Under the pieces are notes generated by a model. The model was not told the origin of the DNA. It saw only the letters and a program-made list of their open reading frames with translations, and made no database searches. The position numbers and the translations under genes are program-made. Of a stretch of 56,722 nucleotides of DNA, positions 8,124 to 15,662 are shown in pieces (within the stretch, counting starts at the first letter, position 1; every line of letters begins with the position of its first letter). Source of the stretch: an uncultured Clostridia bacterium (lineage in GTDB: Bacteria; Bacillota; Clostridia; Oscillospirales; Acutalibacteraceae); NCBI GenBank assembly GCA_947169745.1, contig CAMVQZ010000005.1, positions 1 through 56,722 on the forward strand. Reading direction: 5' to 3'.

Positions 8124-8929
8124 TACAGCACGACCTCCTCTCCACCGATCTTGCTTACTATGTCGCTGTAGAACATTGCAAGCAGTTCATTTCTGAATTT
8201 TGTATATTCCTTTGTCTGCACAAGCTCTGCACGGTTTCTCGGACGGTCAAAGGGAACTCTGATCTCGCGGTAGACACGTCCGGGGTTTGCCGTCATCATA
8301 ACGATCTTATCCGAAAGAAGTATCGCTTCGTCAATATCGTGGGTGACAAATACGACCGTTTTTCTCGGAGTAGCGTTTTCCCACAGCTCGAGCAGAAGCT
8401 CCTGCAGGATAGTGCGGTTTTTTGCGTCTATTGCCCCGAAGGGCTCATCCATCAGAAGGATGTCCGTATCCATTGCAAGCGCCCTTGCTATTGCGACGCG
8501 CTGCTGCATTCCGCCGGAAAGCTGAGAGGGATATTTGTTTTTGAACTGTTCAAGACCGACCTTCTGGAGAAATCCGTCTGCAAGCTGATAACGCTCAGCT
8601 CTGGTTGCCGTCTTATTGACCTGCTTGATACCAAAGGCGACATTCTTTCTTGCAGTCATCCACGGAAAGAGGGAATAATGCTGGAATACAACACCTCTGT
8701 CGGGACCTGTTCCGGTTATAGGCTCTCCGTTTATCAGTATTTCTCCCTCTGTGGCTGTATTTATGCCTTCAAGGATACTCAGCAGCGTGCTTTTGCCGCA
8801 TCCGCTGGAGCCGATTATACTTACGAATTCGCCTTCCTCAATGGAAAAGCTGACATTTTTCAGCGCAGTAAAGCTCTTTTTCTTTTCAATATAATCAACT
8901 GTCAGATTATTTATCTCTATCTTGCTCAT
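8123..8929 (-). CDS. ABC transporter ATPase (SsuB/TauB-like)
   Basis: 268 residues. Walker A GSSGCGKSTLL, Q-loop VFQHYSLFPWMT, signature LSGGMQQRVAIARALA, Walker B ILLMDEPFGAID and switch VTHDIDEAI are intact. The spacing and ARGVVFQ-like context fit the SsuB/TauB/NrtD family. Energises the permease encoded next, with the lipoprotein receptor encoded upstream. Confidence 0.9.
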   Translation of the reverse strand: MSKIEINNLTVDYIEKKKSFTALKNVSFSIEEGEFVSIIGSSGCGKSTLLSILEGINTATEGEILINGEPITGTGPDRGVVFQHYSLFPWMTARKNVAFGIKQVNKTATRAERYQLADGFLQKVGLEQFKNKYPSQLSGGMQQRVAIARALAMDTDILLMDEPFGAIDAKNRTILQELLLELWENATPRKTVVFVTHDIDEAILLSDKIVMMTANPGRVYREIRVPFDRPRNRAELVQTKEYTKFRNELLAMFYSDIVSKIGGEEVVL

Positions 8930-8982
8930 TTATCATCATCTCTTCTTTCCCCCACCGGCAAGCCTCCGGAGCCGATTCTTAT

Positions 8983-10113
8983 TTATTCATACTTGTCAAA
9001 ATGTGTTTTGAGTTCTGCATATACCTTATCATCAGGAGCTTCGCTGATAAGACTTTCGAGTGCATTCTTGTAGATATCTGTATTATAAAGCTTGTCGATA
9101 TCGTAATCATCTGTATATCCCAGCTCTACGATGGACTTTTTGAGAGCGACTGTTCCCTGCTTGTCCGGATCGGGAACGGATGTGCCGTAGCCGCCGTAAA
9201 TCTCAGTCTTGATAAGATTCTCTTCTATATCAATGTATTTCTTCACATCCTTTATGGTCTGCTCCTGGTTTTCCTGCGTGAACTTATATGCCTTGATAAG
9301 GGCTCTTTCAAAGGCCTTATAGGAATTGGGGTATTTGCTCAGCGCCGCTGTTGATGCGACCTGACGGCAGCAGGGCTGATTTTTGAGAAGCGGCTCCTCT
9401 GAGCAGCGGTAAACAACTTTATAGCCCTGACTCTCAGCGAGCGATGTATAGGGCGAGTATGCCGAAACAGCATCTATGGTGTCATTCTGAAGGGCATTGT
9501 AGGCATCCTTCTGGCTGTCAAAATAAACGATATTCACCTTATCCTTACCTTCGCCTATCTCAATACCCTTGTCCTTCAGGAGTATCTGGAGTTCGGCGTC
9601 CTGTACACTATTCTTTACAGAAGCGACATTTCTGCCCTTGAGGATACTTACATCCCACTTATCAAGCCCTTCAACAAACTGAGGCTTGATAACATAGCCG
9701 TGACCGTTTGTCATTGCTCCGCCGAAGATAGTAAGATCGTGTCCCTTGCTCTGGAATGTAATCGAGGGAACGGAACCGATGAATGCAACATCCAGCTTAT
9801 CTGATTCAAGTCCTGTGGAAAGCTCCGCAGCGGATGAAAACAGTGTAAGCGTTACGTCAAGACCTTCCTCCTTGAAATAACCCTCCTCCTTTGCAACAAA
9901 GCCCAGAAGGTGAGCCGTTGAATTAAGGTGTCCTAAATTGAAGGTCGTTTTTTCCAGTTCCTGTTTTCCGCTATCCGATGATTTAGTGTCTGAAGCAGCT
10001 GTTTTGCTCCCCTCGGATGATGTATCACTGTTTTTGTCATTACAGCCGGCAAAGGCTGTTACTGATAATGTAAGTGCAGCGGCTAATACAACCGCAGTTA
10101 TTTTTTTATTCAT
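8983..10113 (-). CDS. ABC transporter substrate-binding lipoprotein (SsuA/TauA/ThiY family)
   Basis: 376 residues. Lipoprotein signal MNKK..AVVLAAALTLSVTAFAGC with a Ser/Lys linker to about residue 50. The NMT1/SsuA-type fold is recognisable: FNLGHLNSTAHLLGFVAKEEGYFKEEGLDVTL, LESDKLDVAFIGSVPS, NDTIDAVSAYSPYTSLAESQGY and a late AFERALIKAYKFTQENQ. A CC pair (NQPCCRQ) is unusual for the family. Ligand unknown: sulfonates, taurine, nitrate and thiamine precursors all use this fold. Confidence 0.87.
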   Translation of the reverse strand: MNKKITAVVLAAALTLSVTAFAGCNDKNSDTSSEGSKTAASDTKSSDSGKQELEKTTFNLGHLNSTAHLLGFVAKEEGYFKEEGLDVTLTLFSSAAELSTGLESDKLDVAFIGSVPSITFQSKGHDLTIFGGAMTNGHGYVIKPQFVEGLDKWDVSILKGRNVASVKNSVQDAELQILLKDKGIEIGEGKDKVNIVYFDSQKDAYNALQNDTIDAVSAYSPYTSLAESQGYKVVYRCSEEPLLKNQPCCRQVASTAALSKYPNSYKAFERALIKAYKFTQENQEQTIKDVKKYIDIEENLIKTEIYGGYGTSVPDPDKQGTVALKKSIVELGYTDDYDIDKLYNTDIYKNALESLISEAPDDKVYAELKTHFDKYE

Positions 10114-10147
10114 AATAATTTTCCTTCTTTCTTAATATTTAACTGTT

Positions 10148-10483
10148 TCAATCTGCGCAGCAATCGGGAATGTCTGAGCTTCCGTCGTTTTTGCAGCAGT
10201 CCGGTACGGATGACTGATCTGATTCCTTGTGACAACAGCTTTTCTCTTCTGCGCTGTTATCATGGGATTTTTCTTTATCCGTGCAGCAGCCGGACTTTTC
10301 ATTCTCCTCGCAGCAGTCGGATTTTTCCTTGCAGCAGTCCTTTTCTACTTCGGATGCTATTGCAGAGGACTTTGCCGATCCTGAGGCAGCCTCATTACTG
10401 TCCGGCTGCTTTGTACAGGCTGTAAGAGCTGAAAGTCCGAGTGTTACGGCAAATATAAGTGCCGCTGTTTTTTTATGCTTCAT
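10148..10483 (-). CDS. Small cysteine-pair-rich lipoprotein
   Basis: 111 residues, not recognised as a named family. Signal MKHKKTAALIFAVTLGLSALTAC with a lipobox Cys, then a short acidic, Ser/Lys-rich domain holding six CC pairs (DCC, DCC, GCC, SCC, DCC, DCC). With the lipobox this is 13 Cys in 111 residues. No transmembrane segment after the signal. It lies between the ECF S component (11-bp overlap) and the substrate-binding protein, so it is probably a surface accessory of uptake: metal binding or thiol/disulfide capture are both possible. It is odd that so Cys-rich a protein lies behind a leader read as cysteine-responsive. Confidence 0.75.
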   Translation of the reverse strand: MKHKKTAALIFAVTLGLSALTACTKQPDSNEAASGSAKSSAIASEVEKDCCKEKSDCCEENEKSGCCTDKEKSHDNSAEEKSCCHKESDQSSVPDCCKNDGSSDIPDCCAD

Positions 10484-11060
10484 TTTGCTTTTCCTTTCTT
10501 TTTACGTTTCTTGCATTCAGTATTCTGCTTTTGAAATGTACTGCATCAAGGCTTGTGCCGAGTATTATAAACAATCCTGCACCGACGCCTGCCTGAACGA
10601 GATTCGGAAATATCTCTGCTATCGCCGCCGCTGTATCATAAAGCAGGGCATTTGCAACGAAATATCCTCCGATCGTTACTATCGTTGTGGGTATCAGCAT
10701 TAATAAATTCGGCAGGCTGATGATCTTCCGGAGCTTAGGACTGTTCTTCAGAAAAAGCTTTATAAGGAAGAAGGGCAGGACATTCAGCGCTTTTATGATC
10801 GCTGTCGGTATTGCCCACTGAGGATATCCTGCAAGCAGATCAGCAAGTCCTCCTCCGATTGCAGCAGCCGCAAAACCAAGCGGTCCGGGAAGAACACTTG
10901 CCGCAAGGTATATCATACTGTCACCTGCGTGTGCATATCCAAGCGGAGCAGGTATTTTTATGTAGGCTGTCGTTACTGTTATCAAAGCAGCAAACATCGC
11001 TGCTATTGCGGCATATTTTATGTTTTCACTGCTTGTTCTGTTTGATGTTTTGTTACTCAT
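10473..11060 (-). CDS. ECF transporter S component (TIGR04002-like)
   Basis: 195 residues with about six hydrophobic segments. Seen: YAAIAAMFAALITVTTAYIKIP at the N terminus and the conserved GYAHAGDSMIYLAASVLPGPLGFAAAAIGGGLADLLAGYPQWAIPT.IIKALN, the pattern of this S-component group, annotated mostly as putative HMP/thiamine or unknown-vitamin uptake. No A/A'/T components are in the window, so it would share the housekeeping ECF module. First structural gene after the Cys-rich leader and terminator. GGAGG precedes the ATG. Confidence 0.8.
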   Translation of the reverse strand: MSNKTSNRTSSENIKYAAIAAMFAALITVTTAYIKIPAPLGYAHAGDSMIYLAASVLPGPLGFAAAAIGGGLADLLAGYPQWAIPTAIIKALNVLPFFLIKLFLKNSPKLRKIISLPNLLMLIPTTIVTIGGYFVANALLYDTAAAIAEIFPNLVQAGVGAGLFIILGTSLDAVHFKSRILNARNVKRKEKQNEA

Positions 11061-11087
11061 TTTTGTTTCCTCCTTAAAATTGGCAGT

Positions 11088-11115
11088 AAAAAAGGGAAGT
11101 CACTCCTGACTTCCC
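11088..11115 (-). terminator. Attenuator terminator of the transporter/oxidoreductase operon
   Basis: Minus strand: GGGAAGTCA-GGAG-TGACTTCCC (9 bp, no mismatch) then TTTTTT. It lies between the leader peptide stop (11139) and the first structural gene (11060). A competing pairing, CTTTCCG (11146-11152) with CGGGAAG (11110-11116), would break the stem. Confidence 0.85.
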
Positions 11116-11138
11116 GTAAAAAGCACAGAATTACTCTG

Positions 11139-11246
11139 TCACATTCGGAAAGCGCAGCAAGCCCTGACACAGAAAACTGCTTTCTGAGTCATACATATAC
11201 AGCTATTCATACACATACAGCTTATTGTTCCAGTTGTCTTTGTCAT
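11139..11246 (-). CDS. Cysteine/methionine-rich leader peptide
   Basis: A 35-codon frame too short for routine calling: ATG at 11246 with GGAAAGGAG upstream, stop TGA at 11139-11141. The peptide contains SCMCMNSCICM, then FC and ACC near the end: seven Cys and five Met in 35 residues. It is followed 23 bases later by a perfect terminator hairpin. This is the layout of a ribosome-mediated attenuator, with Cys (perhaps Met) codons as the sensor. The ribosome site CGGAAAG (11259-11265) is also complementary to CTTTCCG at 11146-11152, which could form an anti-antiterminator. Confidence 0.75.
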   Translation of the reverse strand: MTKTTGTISCMCMNSCICMTQKAVFCVRACCAFRM

Positions 11247-11278
11247 TGTGGTTTACTCCTTTCCGTTTCGATGTATTA

Positions 11279-11308
11279 ATTATATCATTGGTTTTTTCGT
11301 CTGTCCAA
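11279..11308 (-). promoter_or_regulatory. Promoter of the transporter/oxidoreductase operon
   Basis: Minus strand TTGGAC (11303-11308), an 18-bp spacer and TATAAT (11279-11284). TGGACA with a 17-bp spacer is an equal reading. The transcript would start near 11272, 26 bases before the leader ATG. Confidence 0.75.
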
Positions 11309-11311
11309 TAT

Positions 11312-11345
11312 CCTATTTATATAATAGGTAATAGGTTTAACCTAT
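11312..11345 (-). promoter_or_regulatory. Tandem LysR-type operator
   Basis: Two palindromes abut the -35. ATAG-N7-CTAT (11331-11345) is centred about 66 bp upstream of the likely start. CCTA-N9-TAGG (11312-11328) is centred near -48. This is the standard recognition-site plus activation-site layout of LysR regulators (T-N11-A). The LysR gene at 12114-13046 is the obvious candidate. Confidence 0.65.
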
Positions 11346-12127
11346 TACTCCTTCAGTATTTCAAATGCGTTTTTATAAGCTATTCTTTCGGATTCATCTG
11401 CTGACAGATGTAGTTTTTTAAAGGCTGCAACCTCCTGTTCCGGACTCCAGAGGGGATAATCTGTCCCAAACAGTATTCTGTGTGCACCGTAGCCGCGAAT
11501 ATAGTACGCCACCTGCTCCGGGGGAAGAAACATCGTAGTGCTGGAAATATCAAGATAACAGTCCATTTTTTTCAGGATCTCAAAGGCTTCATCAAAAAGA
11601 GACCAACCGCCTAAATGTGCGGCGATCACCTGAAGGTGCGGAAAATTATCTATTACTTTTTTCAGTCTGCGGGGATGGGAAAAATCAAAGCGCTTGTCAC
11701 CGCAGTGAACAAGAAGCGGCAGTCTGTCCTGAATATAGTCGAATACTTCAGACAGACGTTTATCATCTGTATTGAATTGCTGTGTATCAGGATGCAGCTT
11801 TATTCCCCTGAGCCCTAGTCTCATTATCCGTTCCGTTTCCCCGATAAGATCATCACATTCAGGATGAAGCGTACCGAAGCCGTAAAACTCCCTGTGCCGG
11901 CTGACTTCATCAGCAATAAATTCATTGATGTGCCGCACCTGATCGGGTTTTGTTGCTACCGGCAGTAAAACAAAGCGTGTAATTCCTGCCGCCCTGCCTG
12001 ATGAAAGCAGTTCCTTGCTTGTGCCGCTGTAAGCCGGAGTAATACTATAAAAATCCCCCGTTGCCTGCGACGCCTTTTCTGCTATCTTATCAGGATAGAT
12101 ATGTGCATGAAAATCAATTATCTCCAT
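11345..12127 (-). CDS. Amidohydrolase family 2 protein
   Basis: 260 residues, TIM-barrel metal hydrolase/decarboxylase superfamily. Seen: IIDFHAHIYP (HxH), GLRGIKLHPD, LLVHCGD, VIAAHLGG and ILFGTDYPLW, the metal-binding His and Asp set of amidohydrolase_2 proteins. The start overlaps the LysR stop by 14 bp, so it is the last gene of the cysK-to-LysR unit. Substrate unknown. In a sulfur operon it could hydrolyse or decarboxylate a sulfur-containing metabolite, but nothing in the sequence shows this. Confidence 0.8.
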   Translation of the reverse strand: MEIIDFHAHIYPDKIAEKASQATGDFYSITPAYSGTSKELLSSGRAAGITRFVLLPVATKPDQVRHINEFIADEVSRHREFYGFGTLHPECDDLIGETERIMRLGLRGIKLHPDTQQFNTDDKRLSEVFDYIQDRLPLLVHCGDKRFDFSHPRRLKKVIDNFPHLQVIAAHLGGWSLFDEAFEILKKMDCYLDISSTTMFLPPEQVAYYIRGYGAHRILFGTDYPLWSPEQEVAAFKKLHLSADESERIAYKNAFEILKE

Positions 12128-13046
12128 CTTTTACTCCCAAATATTTCTTCAGTTCTTCAATATACATTTTCCCCACCCTGCTCAGGTGAATGTTCTTTTT
12201 TGTTATGTAGCCTATCTTCATCTTACTGCCGGGATGCCCGCTGTCCGGTTCAAATGGGATCGCCGCAAAGTCACTGCCGTTGAGTTCCTCGCAGATAATA
12301 CCCGAACATAGTGTATAGCCGTTCAGTCCCACCATGAGATTGAGCATAGTTGCTCTGTCGGTAGCCTTGATGGTGCGGGGGTAATGATTGTTGCTGAGTA
12401 TCTCTTCATCAAAATACATCGACCCGCTGCCGCCCTGCTCAAATGACAGGCTAGGGTATCCGATCAGCTCATCAAAGCGTATGCTTTTATTTTTCGCAAG
12501 TGGATGTCCCTTCCATAAGTAAACATATGCGTCACAGGTGATAAGCTCGTGAAATTCCAGCTTGTTTGTCCGCAGCAGTTTTGTCAGAATCGAAGAGTTG
12601 AAGTCGCTCAGATACAGTATGCCCACTTCACTTTTCAGTGTGCTGACGTCATCTATCACCTTCTGGGTGCGGACCTCGCGAATGGCAAATTCATATTCAT
12701 CGGTGCTGAGCTGCCTGACAAGCTCCACAAAGCTCTTGACTGCAAAGGAATAATGCTGTGTGGATACAGCAAATTTTTTCTTTAGCGCGGAGTTTTCTCC
12801 GTATCTCTCAGAGATCACTTCATACTGACGATACAGTTCACGGGCATATGAAATAAATTCCACACCGTCACTTGTCAGTGTCACTCCTTTTCCGCTGCGG
12901 TAGAATATGATTATTCCCAGCTCTTTTTCCAGCTCTCTTACAGCCTCTGTAAGCGAGGGCTGAGAAATATACAACACCTCGCTCGCTTTATTGAAGGAAC
13001 CCTGTTCCGAGATTGTAATTGCATAATGTATCTGTTGTAATGTCAT
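12114..13046 (-). CDS. LysR-family regulator, probable sulfur regulator
   Basis: 310 residues. N-terminal winged helix MTLQQIHYAITISEQGSFNKASEVLYISQPSLTEAVRELEKELG, then an effector-binding domain of LysR substrate type (GILYLSDFNSSILTKLL, LITCDAYVYLWKGHPLAK). Encoded behind mccA after a short hairpin, in an operon that ends cysteine synthesis genes, so a CysL/CysB-like role is plausible. LysR-type sites lie in front of cysK and in front of the transporter operon. Effector not predictable; O-acetylserine or N-acetylserine are the usual ones for this role. Confidence 0.85.
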   Translation of the reverse strand: MTLQQIHYAITISEQGSFNKASEVLYISQPSLTEAVRELEKELGIIIFYRSGKGVTLTSDGVEFISYARELYRQYEVISERYGENSALKKKFAVSTQHYSFAVKSFVELVRQLSTDEYEFAIREVRTQKVIDDVSTLKSEVGILYLSDFNSSILTKLLRTNKLEFHELITCDAYVYLWKGHPLAKNKSIRFDELIGYPSLSFEQGGSGSMYFDEEILSNNHYPRTIKATDRATMLNLMVGLNGYTLCSGIICEELNGSDFAAIPFEPDSGHPGSKMKIGYITKKNIHLSRVGKMYIEELKKYLGVKDGDN

Positions 13047-13123
13047 ATTACACCTTTACCGGCGAGTTGCCGGTCCTTTAATCACGTTATACTTCTATCG
13101 ATATTCAGCTCTTGACTCTGAGC

Positions 13124-14035
13124 TTATTCATATAGATTTTTTGTAAAGTAGCGGTCTCCCCTGTCCGGGAGAATAACCACGATATTTCCCCTTGCTCCAT
13201 CTGCAATAAGCTTCTTTGCTGCCGCAAGTGCAGCCCCCGAGGAAGAGCCGGCGATAATGCCCTCTTTTTTTGCAAGCTCTCTTGCACCGTCAAAGGCTTC
13301 ACTGTCAGTCATTTTTACAACCCTGTCCACAAGGGACATATCCATGGTATCAGCGATAAAATCGTTACCGATACCCTCTATGTCATAATCACCGTGTTCG
13401 CCGCCGCCCATAGTCGAACCTACAGGATCTGCAAGCACACCGAAAGTATTTTTGTTTTTCTCCTTCAGGTATTTTACAACACCTGAATATGTCCCGCCGC
13501 TGCCTGCTCCTGCAACCAGATAATCAATATTGCCGCCAAGATCGTCATATATTTCTTTTCCTGTTGTTTCATAGTGTGCCAGCGGATTGGCAGGATTTCT
13601 GAATTGTTCAAGGGTTACTGCGCCTGGTATGGAGCTGCGGATCTCCTCCGCCTTTTTCCAGGCGCCAAGCATTCCGCCCTCACGGGGAGTATTGATGATC
13701 CTTGCGCCAAGAGCACGGAGAAGCGTCTGCTTTTCCTGTGAAAACTTTGTAGGCACAACAAAGATTATTTCATAACCTCTGTTAAGTGCCGCGAAGGCTA
13801 TTCCAAGCCCTGTGTTTCCGGCAGTTGCTTCAACAATAACGCTGTCCTTTTTAAGTATGCCCTTTCTTTCAGCGTCCTCTATCATATATTTTCCGATCCT
13901 GTCCTTGACGCTGCCGGACGGATTGAAAAGCTCCAGCTTTGCATAAAGCTCAGCTCCCTCCGGGAGGTCAAGATGAGTAAGCTTTACAAGAGGAGTATTG
14001 CCGATCAGCTCCTGCATATCATTGTAGAGTGCCAT
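13124..14035 (-). CDS. mccA: O-acetylserine-dependent cystathionine beta-synthase / cysteine synthase
   Basis: 303 residues, PLP fold type II. Seen: IGNTPLVKL, the PLP-lysine motif NPSGSVKDRIG, EATAGNTGLG, AGAGSGGTYSGV and IAGSSSGAALAAA. The EATAGNTG substrate loop and the position next to mccB and luxS match the Bacillus mccA-mccB-luxS layout rather than a housekeeping CysK, a canonical copy of which lies at 18.0 kb. Predicted reaction: homocysteine + O-acetylserine to cystathionine. GCGAGGTGTAACT precedes the ATG; 2 bp from mccB. Confidence 0.83.
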   Translation of the reverse strand: MALYNDMQELIGNTPLVKLTHLDLPEGAELYAKLELFNPSGSVKDRIGKYMIEDAERKGILKKDSVIVEATAGNTGLGIAFAALNRGYEIIFVVPTKFSQEKQTLLRALGARIINTPREGGMLGAWKKAEEIRSSIPGAVTLEQFRNPANPLAHYETTGKEIYDDLGGNIDYLVAGAGSGGTYSGVVKYLKEKNKNTFGVLADPVGSTMGGGEHGDYDIEGIGNDFIADTMDMSLVDRVVKMTDSEAFDGARELAKKEGIIAGSSSGAALAAAKKLIADGARGNIVVILPDRGDRYFTKNLYE

Positions 14036-14037
14036 AG

Positions 14038-15195
14038 TTACACCTCGCTTTCAGCAATAGCCTGATCCAGATCGGCAAGAATATCATCAATATTTTCAAT
14101 GCCTATTGAAAGTCTGATGAGACCATCCGTGATACCCACCTTCTGGCGTACTTCATACGGAATAGAAGCGTGGGTCATACTTGCCGGGTGGCATACAAGG
14201 CTCTCAACACCGCCGAGACTTTCTGCAAGAGCAACAAGCTTCAGTGACCTGAAGAATTTTTTGATGTCATAGTTTTCATACAGCTCAAACGAGATCATTA
14301 CGCCGCCGTTTTTTGCCTGTCTTTTGTTTATTTCATAACCCTGTGCCCCAGGCAGTCCGGGGTAGTAAACCTTCTTTACAGCCTTATGCTCACTAAGGAA
14401 CCTTGCAGCCTTTTCCGCATTTTCCACATGACGGTCGAGACGAACGCCGAGAGTTTTGATTCCTCTGATAAGCAGAAAACTGTCAAATGGACCGGGAACG
14501 CCGCCTGTGGAATTCTGAATAAACCCTATTTGTTTTGCAAGCTTATCGTCATTTACAACCACAAGGCCTGCAACCACATCACTGTGTCCGCCGAGATACT
14601 TTGTTGCGCTGTGGATTACAATATCCGCGCCAAGCTCAAGCGGTCTCTGCAGATACGGTGTCATAAATGTATTATCAACAATTGACAAAACCCCATGCTT
14701 CGCGGCAAGTCTTGCAACTGCGGCAATATCTGTTATTGTAAGCAGCGGATTTGCGGGACTTTCGATAAGTATCGCCCTGACATCCGGAGTTATCTTCGTT
14801 TCAAGCTCTGAAAGATTTGTGGTATCCTCGATAGAGTAGCCAATACCAAAGTGATCGAATACCTTATCCAGTACCCGGAAGGTTCCGCCGTAAACATTGC
14901 TTGAAATAATAACCTTGTCTCCTGTGCGGAAAAGGCTGAGTACAGCTGTGATAGCCGCCATACCGGAACCAAAGGCAAAGCCTGCCTTTCCTCCTTCAAG
15001 CTCTGCAATAAGTGCTTCCAGCGCCGCACGGGTGGGGTTGCCTGTACGGGAATATTCCCATTTGGGTGTTTCCCCGATACCGTCCTGCTCATAAGTAGAT
15101 GTCTGATAAATGGGGACATTGACTGCCCTTGTATATTCGTCTCCGTAAATGCCCCCGTGAATAAGGGCTGATTCTATATTTTTATATGTTGACAT
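14038..15195 (-). CDS. mccB: Cystathionine gamma-lyase / Cys-Met metabolism PLP enzyme
   Basis: 385 residues, full length. Seen: TSTYEQDGIG...YSRTGNPTRAALE, FGSGMAA, DNTFMTPYLQRPLELGADIVIHSATKYLGGHSD with the PLP lysine, and the C-terminal SLGGVESLVCHPASMTH. Family members act as gamma-synthase, beta-lyase or gamma-lyase. The mccA-luxS neighbours favour gamma-lyase (cystathionine to cysteine). AGGAGTAATCAAT ribosome site; 5 bp from luxS. Confidence 0.87.
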   Translation of the reverse strand: MSTYKNIESALIHGGIYGDEYTRAVNVPIYQTSTYEQDGIGETPKWEYSRTGNPTRAALEALIAELEGGKAGFAFGSGMAAITAVLSLFRTGDKVIISSNVYGGTFRVLDKVFDHFGIGYSIEDTTNLSELETKITPDVRAILIESPANPLLTITDIAAVARLAAKHGVLSIVDNTFMTPYLQRPLELGADIVIHSATKYLGGHSDVVAGLVVVNDDKLAKQIGFIQNSTGGVPGPFDSFLLIRGIKTLGVRLDRHVENAEKAARFLSEHKAVKKVYYPGLPGAQGYEINKRQAKNGGVMISFELYENYDIKKFFRSLKLVALAESLGGVESLVCHPASMTHASIPYEVRQKVGITDGLIRLSIGIENIDDILADLDQAIAESEV

Positions 15196-15200
15196 ATTGA

Positions 15201-15662
15201 TTACTCCTTATAGTAAAGTTTTTGTTCATTGTAATTTTGAAGAATAACGAGCATATTTTCAGCCGTTTTTTTCGCTGCCGGCAGATCGTGCTCAATATAA
15301 TTACCGCATTCTTCTTTTTTACTTCCGGGTATTTCACCCTCAAAATCCGCAATAAACCTGAAGCTGTCCTGCACAAGTGATATTGCCTGACTGTGAGAAA
15401 CACTATCTCTGACAAGAAGATAAAAACCAGTCCGGCAGCCCATGGGACCTACATATATCACACTATCGGAAATCCCGCTGTTTCTTGCATAGGTGGCAAA
15501 AAGATGCTCTGTGGTGTGAAGCTCGCCGTTTCCAAGATAGTCTCCGCCGTTGGGCTTTTTCATTCTGATATCATAGGTCACAACATCACCGTCAATACGG
15601 GAAATATACATTCCTCTTTCAAGCTTGTCGTGATTTACCTTAAAGCTTGCTATTTTTTTCAT
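15201..15662 (-). CDS. luxS: S-ribosylhomocysteine lyase
   Basis: 153 residues, the usual length. The Fe-binding HTTEHLFATYARN motif is intact, with the late metal ligand region GPMGCRTGFYLLVRD and the partner Cys in that segment. Cleaves S-ribosylhomocysteine to homocysteine and DPD (the AI-2 precursor). Start ATG shares a base with the metK stop (TGATG). In this operon it supplies homocysteine to MccA/MccB. The nucleosidase that makes its substrate (Pfs/MtnN) is not in the window. Confidence 0.95.
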   Translation of the reverse strand: MKKIASFKVNHDKLERGMYISRIDGDVVTYDIRMKKPNGGDYLGNGELHTTEHLFATYARNSGISDSVIYVGPMGCRTGFYLLVRDSVSHSQAISLVQDSFRFIADFEGEIPGSKKEECGNYIEHDLPAAKKTAENMLVILQNYNEQKLYYKE

